DNA of 7,160 bases from Sphingomicrobium sp. (GTDB lineage Bacteria > Pseudomonadota > Alphaproteobacteria > Sphingomonadales > Sphingomonadaceae): the NCBI GenBank assembly GCA_030146725.1, contig JASLBJ010000085.1, forward strand, positions 1 to 7,160, written 5' to 3'. Both the position numbers and the translations under genes were made by a program. The notes under the pieces were generated by a model. That model was not told the DNA's origin, ran no database searches, and was given only the letters and a program-made list of their open reading frames with translations. Positions 1 through 5,917 of the stretch are shown here, piece after piece (the first letter of the stretch is position 1; each line of letters opens with the position of its first letter).

Positions 1-330
1 GGTGGCCGCGCCGATCGCCGTGCCGGTAAGCGCGGCGCCGCCGATCGCGGTCTCGGCGATCGCACCGGCCGCAACGAACGGTCCGACACCCGGAATGGCA
101 AGGGCGGCAACGCCGAGCAATGCGCCGAGCCCGGCACCCGCAGCGGTCTTACTGACCAGGTCGCCGGTCTTCTCGCCCGCGCCGTCGGTCGAAGTCGTCT
201 TGCCGCCTTCGCCGTCCTGGCCGATGACCGAGATGCTGCTGTCGGAGACTCCGGCACTGCGGAGCTGCTGGATGGCGCGTTCCGCGTCCGAACGATCGTC
301 GAACACGGCAGACACTAGGCTCTGGTTCAT
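1..330 (-). CDS. General stress protein, YflT/GSP17M-like, partial (3' end beyond the left edge)
   Basis: The minus-strand frame is open from an ATG at 328-330 to the window edge, giving the first 110 residues with no stop. A good ribosome site (AGGAG at 342-338, seven bases before the ATG) fixes the start. Residues 1-40 (MNQSLVSAVFDDRSDAERAI onward) look like the small alpha/beta domain of the YflT/GSP17M general-stress family, in which a short strand is followed by a 'DxxxAExAIxxL' helix. Residues 41-62 are a polar linker rich in G, D, K and T. From about residue 63 the chain is rich in Gly and Ala (AGAGLGALLG, AIPGVGPFVAAGA), resembling a glycine-zipper or membrane-associating hairpin. The biochemical role of this family is not established; members are usually stress-induced. 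The upstream EcfG-like promoter agrees with that. Family assignment is by sequence pattern; the missing C-terminus could hold another domain. Confidence 0.75.
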   Translation of the reverse strand, partial: MNQSLVSAVFDDRSDAERAIQQLRSAGVSDSSISVIGQDGEGGKTTSTDGAGEKTGDLVSKTAAGAGLGALLGVAALAIPGVGPFVAAGAIAETAIGGAALTGTAIGAAT

Positions 331-382
331 GGATAGTCTCCTGGGGTTGGGGATGGCGACTTGTGCCGCCGGATACTGTTTC

Positions 383-408
383 AACCGCCCGGACGACTCG
401 AACGTTCC
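383..408 (-). promoter_or_regulatory. Candidate EcfG (general stress response sigma) promoter for the stress gene
   Basis: On the minus strand a GGAAC at 408-404 is followed by a 17-base spacer and GGTT at 386-383. The known EcfG consensus in alphaproteobacteria is GGAAC, 16-17 bases, then CGTT, so the -35 is exact and the -10 differs at one base. Transcription would start near 376, leaving a leader of about 45 bases before the ATG at 330. The match of promoter type with a general-stress product makes this more than a chance hit, but it has not been tested. Confidence 0.55.
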
Positions 409-460
409 TGTGCGCAGCGGCGCTCGGCTGGTCGATCGCCCCACTCGCCGCAAGCGGTCG

Positions 461-537
461 GATCAGCCGGCCGCCTTGTTCCACGCGATCAGGCCCGCTG
501 TGTACCCATGATCAGGCCCGATTTGCCCCACGATCAG
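461..537. repeat. Four spaced GATCAG words downstream of purK
   Basis: GATCAG occurs at 461-466, 487-492, 510-515 and 532-537, with start-to-start distances of 26, 23 and 22 bases. Two copies extend to an identical 11-mer, GATCAGGCCCG, at 487-497 and 510-520. The last copy covers the purK stop codon. The run sits between the purK end and the stress-gene promoter. It could be a remnant of a short tandem duplication or a set of binding sites; nothing in the sequence decides between these. Confidence 0.4.
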
Positions 538-1589
538 GTCAGCCGGGTGACATGACCCATTTTGCGGCCCTCACGCGCCTTCCCCTTGCCGTAGAGGTGC
601 ACGCAAGCGCCCGGCTCGGCGACCAGTTCGCGCCAGGCGAGCACGTCGTCCCCGATCAGATTGTCCATCACCACGACACGCGCGACCCGGCGGGTCGAGC
701 CGAGCGGCAGCCCGCACACGGCACGCACATGCTGCTCGAATTGGGAGGTCGCCGCACCCTCGATCGTCCAGTGCCCGCTGTTGTGCACCCGGGGCGCGAT
801 CTCATTGACCATCGGCCCGTCCGCACTCGCGAAGAACTCGACCGTGAGCACGCCGACATGGTCGAGAGCGTCGGCAATGCCCACCGCGATCCGCGCCGCT
901 TCCTCGGTCATGGCCGAGATCGCCTCGCCCGCGGGCACTTGCGAGCGGCGCAGGATGCCGCCTTCGTGATGGTTGAGGGGCATGTCCCACAAGGCGGTCT
1001 CGCCGGCGGCTGTCCGGGCGAGGATCACGGAGAACTCCGCGGTAAAATCGACCGCAGCTTCGGCGACCGCCGGCTGGCTGCCGATGCCCGACCAGGCCGC
1101 CGCGGCAGTCCCCGGCTCGCGCACCCATGCCTGGCCCTTGCCGTCATAGCCCAGCCGCCGGCTCTTGAGCACCAGTGGCAGCCCGAGCGCCTGCTCGGCA
1201 GCCACCGCATCGGCTTCGCTGGCAACCTCGCGCCACGGTGCGATCCGCGCTCCAAGCCGCTCGAGGAAGCGTTTCTCCGCCGCCCGGTCCTGCGCGATTT
1301 CGAGCGACGCGACGCCCGGCCGAAGCTTGCCGCCAAGCTCGGCAAGCGCTTCGGCCGGCAGGTTCTCGAACTCGTAGGTCGCGACGTCGACCGCGGCCGC
1401 AAACCGCCGCAGCGCGTCGACATCGGCATAGTCCGCCTGTGTCACCTGGGCCGCGACATCGCCCGCGGGCGGGTTGGCGTCAGGCGCAATGACATGGCAG
1501 CGGTAGCCAAGCTGGGCCGCCGCGACGCTGAGCATCCGGCCAAGCTGGCCGCCGCCGATGATCCCGATCGTCGCTCCCGGCTCGATCAT
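534..1589 (-). CDS. purK: N5-carboxyaminoimidazole ribonucleotide synthase (PurK)
   Basis: PurK is an ATP-grasp enzyme of de novo purine synthesis: it uses ATP and bicarbonate to turn AIR into N5-CAIR, the substrate of PurE. The 351-residue product is close to the usual length of about 355. Visible signatures are the N-terminal nucleotide-binding loop GGGQLGRM (12-19), the ATP-grasp lysine region LKSRRLGYDGKGQ (141-153), the metal/ATP segment NEIAPRVHNSGHWTIEG (262-278) and the C-terminal YGKGKAREGRKMGHVT (333-348). The frame stays open upstream to 1829, but that part is antisense-like, lies inside purE and has no PurK similarity, so the ATG at 1589 just before the Rossmann-like strand is chosen. 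It starts ten bases after the purE stop. No clear Shine-Dalgarno is visible, so translation may depend on ribosomes leaving purE. No obvious terminator follows the stop. Confidence 0.96.
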   Translation of the reverse strand: MIEPGATIGIIGGGQLGRMLSVAAAQLGYRCHVIAPDANPPAGDVAAQVTQADYADVDALRRFAAAVDVATYEFENLPAEALAELGGKLRPGVASLEIAQDRAAEKRFLERLGARIAPWREVASEADAVAAEQALGLPLVLKSRRLGYDGKGQAWVREPGTAAAAWSGIGSQPAVAEAAVDFTAEFSVILARTAAGETALWDMPLNHHEGGILRRSQVPAGEAISAMTEEAARIAVGIADALDHVGVLTVEFFASADGPMVNEIAPRVHNSGHWTIEGAATSQFEQHVRAVCGLPLGSTRRVARVVVMDNLIGDDVLAWRELVAEPGACVHLYGKGKAREGRKMGHVTRLT

Positions 1590-1599
1590 TCGGGGGCCG

Positions 1600-2082
1600 T
1601 CACTCGGGCGATTCCGCAACCGCGCTCGTCTGGGCCTCGCGCCATGCGTCCAGCCGACGTCCGAGATCGTCATCCCCAAGCGCGAGAATCGCGGCTGCAA
1701 GCAGCGCCGCGTTGACTGCGCCGGCACGGCCGATCGCCAGAGTGCCGACCGGCACTCCGGCAGGCATCTGGACGATCGACAGCAGGCTATCCATGCCCTT
1801 GAGCGCCTGGCTTTCGACCGGCACTCCAAGCACCGGCAAGCGGGTCATCGAGGCGGCCATTCCGGGCAGATGCGCAGCTCCGCCGGCGCCAGCGACGATC
1901 ACCTGCAGCCCGCGGTCGACCGCGCTGCGCGCATAATCGAACAAGCGCTCGGGGGTGCGGTGCGCGGACACGATCCGGACCTCATGCGCGACCTCCAGAG
2001 CCTCGAGCATTTCGGCCGCATGGCGCATCGTCTGCCAGTCCGAACTGCTGCCCATGATGATCCCGACCAGCGGCTTGTCCAT
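1600..2082 (-). CDS. purE: N5-carboxyaminoimidazole ribonucleotide mutase (PurE, class I)
   Basis: PurE moves the carboxyl group of N5-CAIR to give CAIR in purine synthesis. From the ATG at 2082 the protein is 160 residues, the usual class I size. It shows the phosphate/substrate loop GSSSDW (11-16), SAHRTP with the catalytic histidine (H41), the glycine-rich [12 protein letters not shown] (64-75) and [14 protein letters not shown] (106-119). The adjacent purK confirms class I, since the class II enzyme acts on AIR directly without PurK. The frame extends upstream with an ATG at 2109 and an ATC at 2160, but the added residues are arginine- and proline-rich and do not belong to the family; a purine-rich GGGGGGA lies just before the chosen ATG. 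This is the first gene of a purEK operon and diverges from the GGDEF gene across 157 bases. Confidence 0.96.
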   Translation of the reverse strand: MDKPLVGIIMGSSSDWQTMRHAAEMLEALEVAHEVRIVSAHRTPERLFDYARSAVDRGLQVIVAGAGGAAHLPGMAASMTRLPVLGVPVESQALKGMDSLLSIVQMPAGVPVGTLAIGRAGAVNAALLAAAILALGDDDLGRRLDAWREAQTSAVAESPE

Positions 2083-2182
2083 CGTCCCCCCCGGCCCCTT
2101 CAGCGCCATCGGCTGCAGTTCGCGAAGCGGGCGTTTAGGAACAAGGACAGCGCGGATCAATGACCCAGCGCCTGTCCTATAT

Positions 2183-2210
2183 TTGCACTGCCGCCGATTC
2201 GGGTTATCTT
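2183..2210 (+). promoter_or_regulatory. Possible sigma-70-type promoter for the GGDEF gene
   Basis: TTGCAC (2183-2188), a 16-base spacer and TATCTT (2205-2210) resemble -35 and -10 boxes. This is one of the few relatively A/T-rich patches in the 157-base gap between purE and the GGDEF gene. Transcription would begin near 2217, about 23 bases before the ATG. I found no comparably good promoter pointing toward purE. This rests on consensus matching only. Confidence 0.4.
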
Positions 2211-2239
2211 CGGAGCGTAACAGGGCCTATTGCCAGCCT

Positions 2240-2815
2240 ATGGACGATGAGGTTTCCCAGCTGTCGGTCGCCGACGGCCTGTACGCGGAGGTCCAGCACC
2301 TGCGCAGCGAGGTTTCGCGGCTAGAAGCGCGAGTCGCCGAGCTGGACGAGCTTGCTCATCGCGATTCGCTGGTTGCCTTGCCCAACCGCCGCGGCTTCAT
2401 TCGCCGGCTCGACCTGGTCGTGGAGCGGGTCCAGCGCCACGGCGAAAGCGCGGCGATGCTGTTCGTCGATCTCAACGGTCTCAAGCTCATCAACGACTGC
2501 TTCGGCCATACCGCGGGCGACGCGGCGCTGATCCATGTCGCGGAGCTGCTCGTCAGCGGACTGCGCCATAGCGACCTCGTCGCGCGCATCGGCGGCGACG
2601 AATTCGCGGTCCTGCTCGAGCGGACGACCGAAAGCAGTGCGTTCGAGACTGCGGCGCGCCTCAACGACGTGATTGCCGACGGCACCTTTGCCCTTGACGG
2701 CGAAGGACTGCCACTGAGCGTGGCGATCGGCGTGGCGATGATCGGCCCCGACGACGATGTGCACAGCGTAATGGCGCGCGCAGACGGCGAAATGTACAAG
2801 CGCAAGGCGGCGTAA
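2240..2815 (+). CDS. Small soluble diguanylate cyclase (GGDEF domain with N-terminal coiled coil)
   Basis: The 191-residue product should make cyclic di-GMP from two GTP. Residues 15-40 form a short heptad-like helix (YAEVQHLRSEVSRLEARVAELDEL) split by no other domain, probably a dimerising coiled coil. It runs straight into the GGDEF domain, which starts at RDSLVALPNRRGF (41-53). D77 of FVDLNG (metal), N85 and D94 of the INDCFGHTAGD stretch (guanine contact) and an intact GGDEF at 118-122 predict an active enzyme. RHSD at 109-112, exactly five residues before GGDEF, is a complete inhibitory I-site, so product feedback is expected. There is no signal peptide, membrane segment, PAS or receiver domain, so no input is visible. 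The ATG at 2240 begins the conserved protein; the frame upstream of it lies inside antisense purE. The ribosome site is weak. A hairpin terminator follows. Confidence 0.9.
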   Translation: MDDEVSQLSVADGLYAEVQHLRSEVSRLEARVAELDELAHRDSLVALPNRRGFIRRLDLVVERVQRHGESAAMLFVDLNGLKLINDCFGHTAGDAALIHVAELLVSGLRHSDLVARIGGDEFAVLLERTTESSAFETAARLNDVIADGTFALDGEGLPLSVAIGVAMIGPDDDVHSVMARADGEMYKRKAA

Positions 2816-2827
2816 TTTGTAGGAGTG

Positions 2828-2914
2828 CGGCACCGGCCCGCACCCCCACCCGGCCACCCATCCAGTATGATCCTGTGGGTGGCCGGGTGCGGGTGCGGGC
2901 CGGTGCCGTCTTTT
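2828..2914 (+). terminator. Large hairpin terminator after the GGDEF gene
   Basis: Arms at 2828-2860 and 2876-2908 are reverse complements over 33 bases with one mismatch (32 of 33), around a 15-base loop at 2861-2875. The right arm is followed by TCTTTT (2909-2914), as expected for a rho-independent terminator on the plus strand. The stem is much longer than ordinary intrinsic terminators. On the minus strand no T-run directly follows the hairpin, so ending gpmA transcription here would be less efficient, though the stem could still protect that RNA's 3' end. Confidence 0.75.
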
Positions 2915-2949
2915 CCCACAAAGACTCAGCGCGGGCCGGTGCCGACTTT
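2895..2949. repeat. Direct repeat of the hairpin's outer arm
   Basis: GCGGGCCGGTGCCG at 2895-2908, the end of the right hairpin arm, recurs exactly at 2931-2944, 36 bases further on. Both copies are followed by one differing base and then CTTT, so 18 of 19 bases agree. The second copy could pair with the left arm as well, forming an alternative, weaker stem. This looks like a partial duplication of a terminator half, or part of a repeated intergenic palindrome. Confidence 0.7.
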
Positions 2950-2969
2950 CCGCCGAGGAAAAAGAATCT

Positions 2970-3662
2970 CTACCCCGCGCGCTCGGACAGATAATAGCGC
3001 TCGCGCACGCTGAGATCGTCGGCGAGGTCGTAGACGATCGGCTGGCCGGTCGGAATCTCCAGAGCGGCTATCTCCTCGTCGCCGATCCCCGACAGGTGCT
3101 TGACGAGCGCGCGCAGCGAATTGCCGTGGGCCGAGATCAGCACGCGCTTGCCCGCGCCGAGCGCCGGGGCGATTTCGGACTGGAAATAGGGCAGGACCCG
3201 GTCGATCGTACTTTTCAGGCTCTCGCTGTCCGGCACCGCAATCCCGGCATAACGGCGATCGTCGGCAACATCGAACTTGCTGCCCGGCTCGAGCGGCGGC
3301 GGCGGAACGTCGAACGAGCGGCGCCATATCTTGACCTGCGCCTCGCCGACTTGGTCGATCATCTCCTGCTTGTTGAGCCCCGTCAGCCCGCCATAATGGC
3401 GCTCGTTGAGGCGCCAGTCCTTGGTCACTGGAAGCCACAGCCGACCCATCGCCTCAAGCGTCAGGTTGAGCGTCCGGATCGCGCGCGTCTGGAGCGAGGT
3501 GAAGCACAGGTCGAAGTCGAACCCGCGTGTCGCGAGCAGCTCGCCAGCCGCCCGCGCTTCGGCCACGCCCTTGTCGGTCAGGTCGACATCCCACCAGCCG
3601 GTGAAGCGGTTCTCGAGGTTCCATTGCGACTGGCCGTGGCGGAGCAGGACGAGGGTCGGCAT
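2970..3662 (-). CDS. gpmA: 2,3-bisphosphoglycerate-dependent phosphoglycerate mutase
   Basis: This cytoplasmic enzyme interconverts 3- and 2-phosphoglycerate in glycolysis and gluconeogenesis through a phosphohistidine. The 230-residue protein has the LLRHGQS motif with the phosphorylated H9, followed by [19 protein letters not shown] (14-32), [10 protein letters not shown] (55-64), [14 protein letters not shown] with the acid/base E87, and the second histidine motif [15 protein letters not shown] with H179. Retention of the LNERHYG insert separates it from shorter phosphatase-like relatives of the histidine phosphatase superfamily. The ATG at 3662 puts the first strand right at the N-terminus; the frame upstream is inside the peptidase gene and is not part of this family. 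GGAG lies eight bases before the ATG, inside the end of the peptidase gene. The start shares one base with that gene's stop (TGATG), suggesting coupled translation. Confidence 0.95.
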   Translation of the reverse strand: MPTLVLLRHGQSQWNLENRFTGWWDVDLTDKGVAEARAAGELLATRGFDFDLCFTSLQTRAIRTLNLTLEAMGRLWLPVTKDWRLNERHYGGLTGLNKQEMIDQVGEAQVKIWRRSFDVPPPPLEPGSKFDVADDRRYAGIAVPDSESLKSTIDRVLPYFQSEIAPALGAGKRVLISAHGNSLRALVKHLSGIGDEEIAALEIPTGQPIVYDLADDLSVRERYYLSERAG

Positions 3663-4807
3663 CAGCCGCGCTCCGCCTTGGCCGCGGCAAGCTCGGGCAG
3701 GATCGCATGAAGTGCATCGAGGCACGCGGAAGCCAGGTACTTGGACCGCTGCGGCGACCAGCCGTAGACCGGGTCGGGCAGGTCGGCATTGTCCTTGAAC
3801 GGCATCTCCAGCGTCATCGACACGCAGCCGAAGCGCTCGGCCAGTTGGGTCGTCGACATCGACATATTGGCCTCGCCCGGCTGCGGAACCTCATAGCCCT
3901 GCGCGGTCTGGAAGTCCGGCGACAGCCGCTCGAGCGTCTCGCTGAACCGCCGGAACAGCCGCAGCTGCTCGTCGGTCGGCGACGCAATGCCCTCGAATCC
4001 CGCGAGGAAGTTGGCCGGGATCGCCTCGTCGCCATGCACGTCGATCGCGAAGTCGACCCCGCTCTCGTCCATCGCATTGCGGACCCACAGCACTTCGGGG
4101 CTCCTCTCGGCCGAGGGTGTATGCCACTCGCGATTGAGATTTACGCCCGCCGCATTGGTGCGCAGGTGACCGCGCCGCGATCCGTCCGGGTTCATGTTGG
4201 GCACGAGCCGAAACGTGCATTCGCGGCGAAGCACGCGCGCCACCGGGTCGTCCTCGTCGACCAGTTTCTCAAGCGCGCCTTCCATCCACCATTCGGCCAT
4301 CGACTCGCCCGGATGCTGGCGCGCGTAGAGCCACACGTCGAGCGCGCCCTCGCCGATCGTCAGGCAGTCGATGTCCTGCCCGTCGAGGCTCTGCCCGAGC
4401 GACCGGTAGCGAACGCCGGGGAGCATCGCGAGGCTGGTCACCAGGTCGTGGTGCCGCTCCATCGAATAAGGCGCGAAGTACGCCAGCCAGACTAGGTCGC
4501 TTGGCGGGGTCAGCCGGATCGTCAGCACGCCGTCGGCATAGCTCGTATCATCGACGCGAAGCCATTCCTCGCGGTCCATCGACACGCAGGCACGATAGTC
4601 GGGCCAGCCGCCGGGATAGGCCGATTCCGCGCAATTGAGGATGCGCAGGGTAACCTCGCGCCCGGCTGCGCCGGCAAGCCGGAAGTGGAACCACTGGTAG
4701 AAGTCGGAGCCGTTGTCCTTGACGATCTCCAGCTCGGCAAGATCGCCGTCCTGCCTGACGACGCGGATGTTGCCGGCGTCGAATGCGCTTGAGATGCTGA
4801 TGGCCAT
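3662..4807 (-). CDS. M14-family zinc carboxypeptidase, cytosolic carboxypeptidase (CCP-like) type
   Basis: The 381-residue protein has the layout of bacterial cytosolic carboxypeptidases. An N-terminal beta-rich domain (about 1-125, including [12 protein letters not shown] at 38-49) precedes a peptidase domain. That domain holds the zinc motif HPGE (H165, E168), [10 protein letters not shown] (204-213) with the substrate-side Asn-Pro-Asp-Gly, NLNREW (223-228), the third zinc ligand H258 in DVHGDE, and the catalytic glutamate E334 in TLEMPFKDN. All expected catalytic residues are present. No signal peptide is seen, which fits a cytoplasmic enzyme. Eukaryotic relatives trim glutamate from tubulin tails; bacterial substrates are not well defined, so specificity is left open. 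The frame stays open upstream across the whole of galE antisense, but family similarity begins at the ATG at 4807. AGG lies upstream at a normal distance. It is followed by gpmA with a one-base overlap. Confidence 0.92.
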   Translation of the reverse strand: MAISISSAFDAGNIRVVRQDGDLAELEIVKDNGSDFYQWFHFRLAGAAGREVTLRILNCAESAYPGGWPDYRACVSMDREEWLRVDDTSYADGVLTIRLTPPSDLVWLAYFAPYSMERHHDLVTSLAMLPGVRYRSLGQSLDGQDIDCLTIGEGALDVWLYARQHPGESMAEWWMEGALEKLVDEDDPVARVLRRECTFRLVPNMNPDGSRRGHLRTNAAGVNLNREWHTPSAERSPEVLWVRNAMDESGVDFAIDVHGDEAIPANFLAGFEGIASPTDEQLRLFRRFSETLERLSPDFQTAQGYEVPQPGEANMSMSTTQLAERFGCVSMTLEMPFKDNADLPDPVYGWSPQRSKYLASACLDALHAILPELAAAKAERG

Positions 4808-4878
4808 GGAACCTGCTTGATTAAGAACGGGGAGCCTCGCGCTGATAGTGCGGCCGGACTCGCGTGGGAAGGGAGCTT

Positions 4879-4891
4879 GAGGCTTGGCCTC
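4879..4891. other. Small inverted repeat in the divergent peptidase-galE promoter region
   Basis: GAGGC-TTG-GCCTC forms a perfect five-base stem in the 111-base gap between the two divergent starts, and GGCCTC recurs shortly after it (4898-4903). It might be an operator half-site pair, but it is short and the area is GC-rich, so chance is quite possible. No good promoter boxes could be assigned in this gap for either gene. Confidence 0.2.
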
Positions 4892-4918
4892 GCATGCGGC
4901 CTCCGCTAGCGAGCGCGG

Positions 4919-5917
4919 ATGCAGACATTTCCAGTCCTGGTCACCGGCGGCGCCGGTTATATCGGCAGCCACGCGGTCCTTGCCTTGCTCGACGCGGGCT
5001 GGCCGGTCGCCGTCATCGACGACCTCTCCAACGGCACCCGTTCGGTCGTGCCGGAAGCGGTCACCTTTTTCGAGGGTTCGATCGCCGACCGCCCGCTCGT
5101 CGACCGCATCCTCGCCGAGCAGAACATCGGCGCGATCATGCACTTCGCCGGCTCGATCGTCGTTCCAGAATCGGTCGAGAAGCCGCTCGAATATTACGCC
5201 AACAACACGCTTGCCAGCCATGCCCTCATCGCGGCGGCGGTCGCCGCAGGCGTTCGCCACATCGTCTTCTCCTCGACCGCCGCCGTCTATGGCGCGCCCG
5301 AGCGCGTGCCGATCGAGGAGGGCGACCCACGTGAGCCGATCAACCCTTATGGCGCGTCCAAGCTGATGACCGAGCGGATGCTTGCCGATGCCTCGGCCGC
5401 TCATCCGTTCAATTATGCGGCGCTGCGCTACTTCAACGTCGCCGGCGCCGACCCGCAGGGCCGCTCGGGCCAGATCGGCCGCGGCTCGACCCACCTGATC
5501 AAGGTCGCGGTCGAGGCCGCGGTCGGCAAGCGGGACGAAGTCGCCGTCTACGGCACCGATTATCCGACCCCCGACGGCAGCTGCGTGCGTGACTATATCC
5601 ACGTGACCGATCTTGCGGCCGCCCATCTCGCCGCGCTCGAGAAGCTGATCGGCGGCGCCGCCAGCCTCACGCTCAACTGCGGCTACGGCAAGGGCCTGTC
5701 GGTGCTCGAGGTCCTCGACGCCCTCGACAAGGTGCTCGGCCGGCCGGTTGCCCGCCGCGAAATGGAGCGCCGGGCGGGCGATCCGCCGCTGCTCGTCGCG
5801 TCCAACCGGGCGCTGGTCGAAACCCTCGACTGGACTCCGCGCTTTGCCGACATCGAGACGATCATCGCCCACGCGCTGGCGTGGGAGCGCAATCTTCAGG
5901 AGCGCGTGCCCGCGTGA
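4919..5917 (+). CDS. galE: UDP-glucose 4-epimerase
   Basis: GalE interconverts UDP-glucose and UDP-galactose using bound NAD, feeding galactose into the Leloir pathway and into envelope polysaccharides. The 332-residue protein is of normal length. It has the NAD-binding Rossmann loop TGGAGYIGS (9-17), the acidic DD (34-35) ending the second strand, [12 protein letters not shown] (74-85), SSTAAVYG (118-125) with T120 at the catalytic Ser/Thr position, and YGASK giving the Y144/K148 catalytic pair. [10 protein letters not shown] (170-179) and a substrate-binding half with [14 protein letters not shown] (220-233) follow; these are typical of true GalE rather than other nucleotide-sugar epimerases. 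The start is certain, because an in-frame TAG lies at 4907-4909, four codons before the ATG. The ribosome site is weak. The stop overlaps the next gene's GTG (GTGA), indicating an operon. Confidence 0.95.
   Translation: MQTFPVLVTGGAGYIGSHAVLALLDAGWPVAVIDDLSNGTRSVVPEAVTFFEGSIADRPLVDRILAEQNIGAIMHFAGSIVVPESVEKPLEYYANNTLASHALIAAAVAAGVRHIVFSSTAAVYGAPERVPIEEGDPREPINPYGASKLMTERMLADASAAHPFNYAALRYFNVAGADPQGRSGQIGRGSTHLIKVAVEAAVGKRDEVAVYGTDYPTPDGSCVRDYIHVTDLAAAHLAALEKLIGGAASLTLNCGYGKGLSVLEVLDALDKVLGRPVARREMERRAGDPPLLVASNRALVETLDWTPRFADIETIIAHALAWERNLQERVPA

Noticed and set aside
461..482. Second EcfG-like site on the minus strand (GGAAC at 482-478, then N17 and CGAC)
   Set aside because: The -10 matches only two of four bases, and the site lies about 150 bases from the start, whereas the site at 408-383 fits better and is closer.
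2..511. 169-codon plus-strand open frame at the left edge
   Set aside because: It is antisense to the stress-protein gene, whose start, ribosome site and promoter are all on the minus strand; the translation is Ala/Pro repeats with no family signature.
363..1715. 450-codon plus-strand open frame opposite purK
   Set aside because: It is antisense to purK and part of purE, rich in Arg, Pro and His, without known motifs; it is explained by the GC-rich third positions of the real genes.
2083..2160. Longer purE starting at 2109 or 2160
   Set aside because: The extra residues have no counterpart in PurE proteins, the core begins at [11 protein letters not shown], and 160 residues is already the normal length.
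2083..2175. TTGATC-N17-TAAACG as a purE promoter on the minus strand
   Set aside because: The -10 matches the consensus at only three of six positions and nothing else supports it, so it was not listed as a feature.
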